Shown here: positions 1 to 5,309 of the stretch, one piece after another
Numbering within the stretch: position 1 is the first letter of the stretch
Layout: each line of letters starts with the position of its first letter
Position numbers and translations under genes: made by a program
Notes under the pieces: generated by a model
Told to the model about the DNA's origin: nothing
The model's input: only the letters and a program-made list of their open reading frames with translations
Databases searched by the model: none
From: an uncultured Clostridium sp.
Lineage (GTDB): Bacteria > Bacillota_A > Clostridia > TANB77 > CAG-508
Length of the DNA: 5,309 nt
Direction: 5' to 3'
Assembly: GCA_938045355.1 (NCBI GenBank)
Contig: CALIMU010000050.1
Location: 1 to 5,309, forward strand

Positions 1-69
1 TAAATATTTTCCATATATATTTCATTTTAAAATGGTATTTTAACTTAAATGTTATACTATTTAAACAAC

Positions 70-100
70 AAATAAGAGAAACAAATTGTCTCTCTTATTT
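70..100 (-). terminator. Hairpin terminator after galE, possibly bidirectional
   Basis: Positions 70-79 (aaataagaga) are the exact inverted repeat of 91-100 (tctcttattt), a 10-bp stem. After one mismatch two more pairs (81-82 with 88-89) close a five-base loop. It begins 16 bases beyond the galE stop codon. On the minus strand the run of T that follows is weak (GTTGTTT) apart from the T-rich arm itself, so efficiency is uncertain. The stem could also serve transcription arriving from the left on the plus strand. Confidence 0.6.
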
Positions 101-116
101 TATTTAATCATATATA

Positions 117-1126
117 TTATTTATTTTTCAAATAGTAATTATACATTGAGCTACACATATCTGTTATATCAAGTTCTGGTTTCCAATTTAATTCTTTTTT
201 TGCTTTTGATATATCTGCATATATCTCTGCAATATCACCATCTCTTCTTCCTACTATTTCTCTTTTCACTTTAAGACCTGTAACTTCTTCAAACTTAGTT
301 ATAATCTCAAGTACTGAATATCCTTTACCCATTCCCAGATTATATATTCCGAAGACCTTGTTTTTCTCTAGATTTCTTAAGTGCCGCTACATGTCCTTTT
401 GCAAGATCAACTACATGTATATAGTCTCTTACACCTGTTCCATCTATTGTATCATAGTCATTCCCAAATATTTTTACTTTTTCCATTTCTCCTGTTGCAA
501 CTTTTAAAACAATTGGCATAAGATTATTTGGTATGCCTTTAGGATTTTCTCCTATAAGTCCTGATTTATGTGCTCCTACTGGATTAAAATATCTTAATAT
601 TATAATAGATAAATTCTTATCTGAAACATTCAATCCTTCTAGTATTTGTTCTGACATTAATTTTGTTCCACCATATGGATTTGTAAAAGATCTTTTTGCT
701 GTTTCTTTTGCTGGTATACTATCAGGATTTCCATATACTGTTGCACTTGATGAAAATATAATACTTTTAACATTATATTTCTTTACCATTTCCAATATAT
801 TAAGAAACCCTACTAAGTTATTTTTATAATACATTATAGGTTTTTCAACACTTTCCCCTACAGCCTTATATGCTGCTAAATGTATTATTTCTCTTATATC
901 ATGATTTTTAAAAACATTTTCTAGGCTTTCTTTATCACATATATCAAGTTTAATATATTCTAGATTTTTCGCTTTTTCTTTTCCAACTATTTCTTTTATC
1001 TTATTAATTACTATACTACTACTATTATATTCATTATCTAGTATAAGAACTTTTTCATCATTTTCTAATAATTCAACTGTTATATGGCTTCCTATATATC
1101 CGAAGTCCCCCTGTTAGTAATACCAT
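117..1126 (-). CDS. galE: UDP-glucose 4-epimerase GalE, read through two +1 frameshifts
   Basis: GalE interconverts UDP-glucose and UDP-galactose in the cytoplasm using bound NAD, supplying galactose for cell-surface polysaccharides and the Leloir pathway. The reconstructed protein is 335 residues, close to the usual ~338. It shows the NAD-binding TGGLGYIGSH at residues 5-14, HLAAYKAVGES near 82-92, the SSSATVYG strand near 125-132, the catalytic YxxxK pair as Tyr151 and Lys155 in NPYGGTK, and the late IYNLGMGKGYSVLE segment. The ATG at 1124-1126 has a strong AAGGAGGT site. Two extra C bases, at 1102 (before Gly9) and 351 (before Gly259), break the frame. Without skipping the first, the ribosome would stop after 17 residues. 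Removing only these two bases gives an uninterrupted family-like protein. It follows pheT by two bases and is the last gene before the hairpin. Substrate specificity within the epimerase family is inferred from overall similarity. Confidence 0.93.
348..351 (-). other. +1 frameshift site 11, galE Gly259 (CTT CGGA)
   Basis: GGT CTT CGG AAT in the incoming frame stops at ATA TAA. Skipping the C at 351 gives G-L-G-I-Y-N-L-G-M-G, the conserved late GalE segment. An alternative repair, dropping one A of the preceding A-run, also fits the protein here, so this single site is less certain than the rest. Confidence 0.85.
1099..1102 (-). other. +1 frameshift site 10, galE Gly9 (CTT CGGA)
   Basis: GGA CTT CGG ATA in the incoming frame stops after 17 residues in total. 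Skipping the C at 1102 gives T-G-G-L-G-Y-I-G-S-H, the NAD-binding glycine motif. Confidence 0.94.
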
Positions 1127-1128
1127 TT

Positions 1129-3677
1129 TTACCTCCTTACAGCTCCTACTTCTTTTTCTAATCCTTTAAGTATTTTATCCATAGTATCTACAATTATATT
1201 TTCTTCTAATGTTTTTTTACTATCTCTAAATACCATACTTATACTTACTGATTTCTTATTATTATATTCAAGTAATCCTTTTTCAAATACATATATATCA
1301 AATAATTCTATATTTTCTAATATATTTCCTGCTTGTTTTTTTACAATATTTCTAATTTTATCATATTCTATATTTTTATCTACAATGATTGATAAATCTC
1401 TTGTTACTTTAGGATATTTAGAAAATTGATTATATTTCCTATTTTTTGATATATATCTTATTATATCTGTTATGTTTATTTCACAAATATATGTATCTTC
1501 TGTTACATCAAAATTATTTAATATTTGTTTTTTTACTTTTCCGAAGTGTTACAATTTTCTTATTACCTATCATATAGTCTATTGTTTGTCCTGCATGTAA
1601 TATACTATTATTTTCATTTTTTATAATATTAAACTTGTTTATTCCTATATAGTGTAATATTTTTTCTGCATCTTTTTTAAGTAAGTATATATCTGACTCT
1701 TGGTAATTCATCTTACTTCCTGCACTATCAAAATTAATTAATTTTTTATTTGAAGTACGACATATTGTAAGTATTGTTTCTTCTTTTAATTCTTTATTAT
1801 CTTCTAGATTTTCTTTTTCTTTAAATATTGCTGCTATTTCATATAGTTTTAGATTATCATTTTGCATTCTTTCATTATATGAAACTGTTTTTAATATTGA
1901 TGGTATATGTGTATTTCTCATTATTTCATAATCTGAACTTAGCTTATTTAATACATATATACTTTCTTTTTCTATTTCTTCTTCTGTTTTTTCTAATTTT
2001 AAAAGATCATCTTTTGATATAAATCCGGTATGTGATAATTTGGTTATATCCTTCTATTTTTAATAGATTTCTTATATCTTTAGTAATATTTGATATGTCT
2101 TTATCATTTACCTTATATACATTTCCTCTTTCTACTTTTGGAAGTGTTTCATTTAAATTATCATATCCATAAAATCTTATAACTTCTTCTGCTAAATCTT
2201 CTTTTCTTTCTATATCTTCTCTTATATATGGTTTAACTAATACACTTGTTTCTCCATTATGTTTTTTAAATCCAAGTTCTGTTAAAATATTTATCATCTT
2301 TTCTTCTGATATATTCATTCCTAATATTTTGTTTATATCATTACTATTAAAATTAATTAAAGTATTTTGTTCATTTTCAAAGTTTTCTTTTACATCTTTT
2401 CTTATATAGTCTATAACATTTATCTTACCATTTTTGAAAGAATTTTCATCTATTACTCCTAATTCTTTCATAAGTGTACTCATTCTTAAAAATGCAAGTT
2501 CTGGTAATCTTGGTGATAGTTTCTTTTCAAATCTTGCTGAAGATTCTGTTCTTACATTATATTTCCTTGAAGTATCTCTTATTTTCTTTCTTTCAAATGT
2601 TGCTATTTCAATTAATATATTTTTAGTTTCTTTTCTCACTCCTGAATCTTTACCACCCATAATTCCAACAAGTGCTAAATTTTCATTATCTATACTTATT
2701 GTTAGATCATCTGAAAGTTCTAATTCTTCATCATTTAATAATTCTATCTTACCATTATTATTTGCTATTTTTATTTCTAATTTATTATTATCATTTTTTT
2801 CATTATGTATTTTATTTAATATATCTAAATCAAATATATGTGTTGGATTACCTGTTTCAAACATTATATAATTACTTATATCTACTAATATATTTCCTTT
2901 AGGATTTACTCCCATTGTTTGTAATCTTTCTCTTATTTCTTTTGGTGTTTCTATATTTTTAACATTATATAATAGAATTGCCATATATCTTTTTACATCT
3001 TTAGATTCTACATTTACTGTTATATTATCTATTCTTTCTACAGTATTTGCTATTTTTTCAAAATCACCTTTTTCTATTAAAAGTTTTTGTTTTTCTTTTC
3101 TATTAATAGCACATTTAAGCTCATTTGCAATCCCAATAATACCAAGACAATCTGGTCTATTAGGAGTTATTTCAAAATCATATATTTCATCTTCAATATC
3201 TAAAATATTTCCAATATTTTCTCCTATATTTTTTTCATACTCATTTCCTAATATCATTATTCCGATCTTCTATTTGATTTCCTATAAGATTAAGTGGAAT
3301 ATTAAGTTCTGAACATGAACACATCATACCATATGATAGCACACCTCTTAAATTTCCTTTTTTTATTTCTAATCCATTTGGAAGTATAGCTCCGAACTTT
3401 ACATACTGGTATTATATCCCCGAACAGATATGTTTTTTGCACCTGTTACTATTTGAATTATTTCATCACCAACATTTACTTTTGTTACAACTAACTTCTC
3501 TGCATTTTCATGTTCTGTTATTTCTAATATTTTACCTATTACAATATTATCATATTTACCTATTTCTTCTATTTGTTCTACTTTTGTTCCAGACATTGTA
3601 AATGCTTTTTCCATTTCCTTTATATCAATATCTAAACATTCTACATATTCATTTAACCATTTTTTTGATGCTTTCAT
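1129..3677 (-). CDS. pheT: Phenylalanyl-tRNA synthetase beta subunit PheT, read through five +1 frameshifts
   Basis: PheT is the beta subunit of the alpha2-beta2 enzyme that charges tRNA-Phe in the cytoplasm; it carries tRNA-binding and editing domains. The reconstruction is 847 residues, somewhat longer than the ~800 usual in bacteria. In order it shows the N-terminal EMAPII-like tRNA-binding domain (about 39-150, with VTGAKNISVGD), the ITPNRPDCLG motif near 170-179, the B3/B4 editing region (about 205-375, with GIMGG near 340), the B5 segment ending in DLAEEVIRFYGYDNL near 500-515, the core, and the C-terminal FDX-ACB domain (about 750-847, SKYPKVTRDLS). Extra C bases at 3422, 3394, 3264, 2027 and 1543 precede Gly86, Gly95, Gly138, Gly550 and Gly711. 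Reading straight on would stop after 92 residues. The start ATG at 3675-3677 follows pheS by 16 bases with AAGGATG upstream. All segments between breaks match the family in their proper frames, so this is not a decaying gene by pattern. Confidence 0.95.
1131..1138 (-). promoter_or_regulatory. Ribosome-binding site of galE inside the pheT stop region
   Basis: The minus strand reads AAGGAGGT just before the galE ATG. It overlaps the last pheT codons AGG AGG TAA, so ribosomes ending pheT finish on top of the galE initiation site. This supports translational coupling and fixes the galE start. Confidence 0.85.
1540..1543 (-). other. +1 frameshift site 9, pheT Gly711 (CTT CGGA)
   Basis: ACA CTT CGG AAA in the incoming frame stops at TAA at 1514. 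Skipping the C at 1543 gives T-L-G-K-V-K-K-Q and leads into the C-terminal FDX-ACB domain. Confidence 0.93.
2024..2027 (-). other. +1 frameshift site 8, pheT Gly550 (TAC CGGA)
   Basis: ACA TAC CGG ATT in the incoming frame stops at TGA at 2007. Skipping the C at 2027 gives T-Y-G-F-I-S-K in the PheT core. Confidence 0.92.
3261..3264 (-). other. +1 frameshift site 7, pheT Gly138 (GAT CGGA)
   Basis: GAA GAT CGG AAT in the incoming frame runs to TGA seven codons after the CGG. Skipping the C at 3264 gives E-D-G-I-M-I-L-G-N-E, the conserved end of the tRNA-binding domain. Confidence 0.92.
3391..3394 (-). other. +1 frameshift site 6, pheT Gly95 (GTT CGGA)
   Basis: AAA GTT CGG AGC becomes K-V-G-A-I-L-P-N-G when the C at 3394 is skipped. 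It lies only 28 bases after site 5, so nine codons are translated between the two shifts. Confidence 0.92.
3419..3422 (-). other. +1 frameshift site 5, pheT Gly86 (GTT CGGG)
   Basis: The incoming frame reads TCT GTT CGG GGA TAT and stops at 3399. Skipping the C at 3422 gives S-V-G-D-I-I-P-V in the tRNA-binding domain. It is the only site followed by G and not A. Confidence 0.92.
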
Positions 3678-3684
3678 TTCCTAC

Positions 3685-3691
3685 CATCCTT
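3685..3691 (-). promoter_or_regulatory. Ribosome-binding site of pheT
   Basis: AAGGATG on the minus strand lies seven bases before the pheT ATG, in the 16-base gap after the pheS stop. It supports this ATG as the start, together with the family-typical N-terminus MKASKKWLNEYV. Confidence 0.7.
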
Positions 3692-3693
3692 CA

Positions 3694-4744
3694 TTATTTA
3701 AATTGATTTAAAAATCTAATATCATTTTCATACATTAATCTTAAATCTGTTATTCCATATTTGAGCATTGCTATTCTGTCTAGTCCAAATCCGGAATGCA
3801 AATCCTGTATATTTTGTTGAATCTATACCACAATTTTCAAGTACTTTTGGATGTACCATTCCGGCATCCTAAAAGTTCTATATATCCTTCTTTTTTACAT
3901 ACACTACATCCTTTTCCGATTACATACAAAACATGTTACATCAACTTCTGCTGATGGTTCTGTATATGGAAAATGATGTGGTCTAAACCTTATATTTATA
4001 TTTTCACCAAGTGCTCTTTTTACAAACATTCTTATTGTACCTTTTAAGTCTGCCATAGTTATATTTTCCCCTATAACTAATCCTTCCATTTGATGAAATA
4101 CTGGTGAATGTGTTGCATCTACTGAATCAGATCTATATACTCTTCCGAGGACATATCATCTTTATTGGTAAATCTCCTTCAAGCATTTTCCTTATTTGTA
4201 TTGCTGAAGTTTGACTTCTTAAAACAACATTTTCAGAAAGATAGAATGTATCTTGCATTTCACGTGCAGGATGATCTTTAGGTGTATTTAACATATCAAA
4301 TATATTATATGTTGTTTCTGTTTCTGGTCCTTCTACAACTTCATATCCCATTTCTGTAAATATCTTTATTTGATCATCTATAATTTGTTGTATTGGATGA
4401 ATTGTACCTATTTCTGATTGAACAGGAAGTGTAAGATCTATCTTCTCTTTTAATTCTTTTTCTAATATTTCTTTTCTTTCTAGATATTCTATTTTTTCTT
4501 TTAATTTTCCTTCAATATCTGATCTTATCTTATTTACATTTTCACCAATTTTCTTTTTTTCTTCATCTGTTAAATTTTTCATATATTTAAATATTCCAAG
4601 TATTTCACTTTTTTTACCCAAATATTTTACTTTAAGATCTAACATATTTTTTAAAACTTCATTTTTCTTATCTTCTATTTCTTCTTCAGCTTTTTCTCTT
4701 ATATCTTGTATTTTTTTTACTATTTCATTTAAATCTATTTCCAT
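3694..4744 (-). CDS. pheS: Phenylalanyl-tRNA synthetase alpha subunit PheS, read through four +1 frameshifts
   Basis: PheS is the catalytic alpha subunit of phenylalanyl-tRNA synthetase, a class II enzyme activating phenylalanine with ATP. The reconstruction is 348 residues, normal for the family. Residues 1 to about 100 are the charged N-terminal coiled coil. HPIQQIIDD and the [12 protein letters not shown] segment (motif 1 region) follow. Motif 2 is [13 protein letters not shown] from 200, then [11 protein letters not shown], a Cys cluster CFVCNGKGCSVC at 271-282 (C-x2-C-x4-C-x2-C), [11 protein letters not shown], and motif 3 [10 protein letters not shown] from 317. Extra C bases at 4147, 3918, 3863 and 3793 precede Gly200, Gly276, Gly294 and Gly317, so motifs 2 and 3 can only be made after frameshifting. 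Straight reading stops after 203 residues, before the active site is complete. The ATG at 4742-4744 has AGAGGA six bases upstream. The gene ends TAA-TGA and precedes pheT, its usual partner. Confidence 0.96.
3790..3793 (-). other. +1 frameshift site 4, pheS Gly317 (TTC CGGA)
   Basis: GCA TTC CGG ATT in the incoming frame becomes A-F-G-F-G-L-D-R when the C at 3793 is skipped. This is motif 3 of the class II active site. Confidence 0.93.
3860..3863 (-). other. +1 frameshift site 3, pheS Gly294 (TGC CGGA)
   Basis: GGA TGC CGG AAT in the incoming frame becomes G-C-G-M-V-H-P when the C at 3863 is skipped, matching the conserved LGCGMVHP segment of PheS. Which of the two adjacent C residues is extra cannot be told; the pattern at the other sites favours the one next to GGA. 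Confidence 0.93.
3915..3918 (-). other. +1 frameshift site 2, pheS Gly276 (AAT CGGA)
   Basis: The incoming frame reads TGT AAT CGG AAA AGG ATG TAG. Skipping the C at 3918 gives C-N-G-K-G-C-S-V-C and keeps the four-cysteine cluster. Confidence 0.93.
4144..4147 (-). other. +1 frameshift site 1, pheS Gly200 (CCT CGGA)
   Basis: The minus strand reads TGT CCT CGG AAG AGT in the incoming frame and hits TAG two codons later. Skipping the C at 4147 gives C-P-G-R-V-Y-R-S-D, the start of class II motif 2. Confidence 0.93.
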
Positions 4745-4750
4745 ATTATA

Positions 4751-4756
4751 TCCTCT
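4751..4756 (-). promoter_or_regulatory. Ribosome-binding site of pheS
   Basis: AGAGGA on the minus strand lies six bases before the pheS ATG and decides the start. No convincing separate promoter is visible in the 34-base gap, so pheS is probably transcribed from upstream. Confidence 0.7.
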
Positions 4757-4778
4757 TACTTTATTATACTATATCATA

Positions 4779-5309
4779 TTATACTGCATTACCTACATTT
4801 TGAAGCTTATATAATTTTTCTAATAATACTTTTTGTATTTGTGTAAATATAACATTTTTAACAGTATTATTAAAATCTGCTTGTGAAAGATCTGTTATAT
4901 TAACTATCTTTCTTGAAGGATTATCTTCTATTTTTGCACCACCAAATTTAATCTCATTTTCATATACTAAACTTTTAGTATTATCTTCTTTTAAACTTTT
5001 TTCTGTATAATTAACTTTATATGCTATTGTCGATACATCTGTTTTTTCTGTTCTTTCAAGTTCTAATTTACTTCCAAATTTAACTTCATTTTCTTTTTCC
5101 TGTATCATAGCTTTTTCTAAAACATTATATACTTTTTCTGATTCTGTCCTTTTAGTTAATATTATTTTTGAATTTGTTTCATAATCATATATACCAACTT
5201 CTGCTTTTCCTTTTTCTGTGTCTTTCCTCATTTCAATAGCAGTCATATATATTTCTTCTTCTGCATTTCTTTTTTCATATATATCAATTTTTAGATCATT
5301 TTTTGATAT
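4779..5309 (-). CDS. Unrecognised protein, 5' end beyond the window
   Basis: This frame stays open to the right edge (176 residues visible), so the true start is probably outside; an internal ATG at 5244-5246 would give 155 residues but has no convincing ribosome-binding site. I do not recognise the family. The visible part is soluble-looking, rich in Lys, Glu and Thr, with alternating stretches such as EVGIYDYETNSKIILTKR that look beta-stranded, and a more helical tail near the end (FTQIQKVLLEKLYKLQ). No signal peptide, membrane segment or cysteine motif can be judged from this portion. It contains no in-frame CGG and no frame break, so it acts as an unbroken neighbour of the three affected genes. 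It ends 34 bases before pheS and is likely cotranscribed with it. Confidence 0.7.
   Translation of the reverse strand: MSKNDLKIDIYEKRNAEEEIYMTAIEMRKDTEKGKAEVGIYDYETNSKIILTKRTESEKVYNVLEKAMIQEKENEVKFGSKLELERTEKTDVSTIAYKVNYTEKSLKEDNTKSLVYENEIKFGGAKIEDNPSRKIVNITDLSQADFNNTVKNVIFTQIQKVLLEKLYKLQNVGNAV

Noticed and set aside
23..34. Palindrome cattttaaaatg as an operator
   Set aside because: A 12-base AT-rich palindrome is expected by chance here, and no promoter or gene start is visible beside it.
86..274. Plus-strand open frames such as 86-274, 533-829, 1828-2022, 2434-2871 and 2672-2902 as genes
   Set aside because: They lie antisense to well-supported genes and translate to low-complexity hydrophobic strings of Leu, Ile, Phe and Tyr typical of reversed AT-rich coding DNA.
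384..386. A further CGG on the minus strand as a possible twelfth shift site
   Set aside because: It spans the codons GCG and GCA of the VAAL segment in galE and is out of frame; the protein reads on normally across it.
1514..3257. pheT as several separate small genes or a decayed pseudogene
   Set aside because: The pieces join in order into one protein when one C is skipped at each break, with no missing sequence, no nonsense codon in the restored frame and no other indel.
348..4147. CGG reassigned to another amino acid without frameshifting
   Set aside because: Reassignment would not repair the frame: all sites run into a stop in the incoming frame, or into another frame's nonsense sequence, unless one base is skipped.
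4745..4778. TATAAT-like strings between the upstream gene and pheS, as a pheS promoter
   Set aside because: A -10 at 4763-4768 would start transcription within the ribosome-binding site, no -35 hexamer lies at the right distance, and such strings are expected by chance in DNA this AT-rich.

Overview
This is an AT-rich window of bacterial chromosome. All genes lie on the minus strand, and in transcription order they are an unrecognised gene cut by the right edge, pheS, pheT and galE, followed by a probable hairpin terminator near the left edge. Base composition and protein style suggest a low-GC bacterium. A member of the Fusobacteriota (Leptotrichiaceae-like) is my best guess, but it rests on general impression and not on a diagnostic marker. 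TGG encodes Trp and no TGA is read inside the reconstructed genes, so there is no sign of a Mollicutes-type code.

Layout: 4779-5309 is an open frame of 176 residues with no visible start. 3694-4744 is pheS and 1129-3677 is pheT, the two subunits of phenylalanyl-tRNA synthetase. 117-1126 is galE, UDP-glucose 4-epimerase. The genes are 34, 16 and 2 bases apart, which fits a single operon. The last codons of pheT contain the ribosome-binding site of galE. Positions 70-100 form a hairpin after galE. I see no gene in 1-69.

The striking feature is that pheS, pheT and galE cannot be read in one frame. I find eleven breaks: four in pheS, five in pheT and two in galE. Every break is the same event: one extra C directly before a glycine codon GGA or GGG. 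The ribosome therefore meets an in-frame CGG codon followed by A or G (quadruplet CGGR), and skipping one base restores a conserved glycine and the family sequence. With these eleven bases skipped, the three genes give full-length proteins of 348, 847 and 335 residues. No deletion, other inserted base or other type of break was found, and no in-frame CGG is used as arginine; arginine is written AGA, AGG or CGT.

The lesions respect the reading frame: the same TGGA string in other frames (ATG-GAA, AAT-TGG-AAA) never carries the extra C. A sequencing artefact or ordinary decay would not behave this way, and pheS and pheT are essential genes. I infer that this organism translates CGGR as glycine by efficient, genome-wide +1 frameshifting, probably through an altered tRNA-Gly(UCC) and loss of the tRNA that reads CGG. 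This is an inference from one window; a genome-wide count, the tRNA set and proteomics would decide it.
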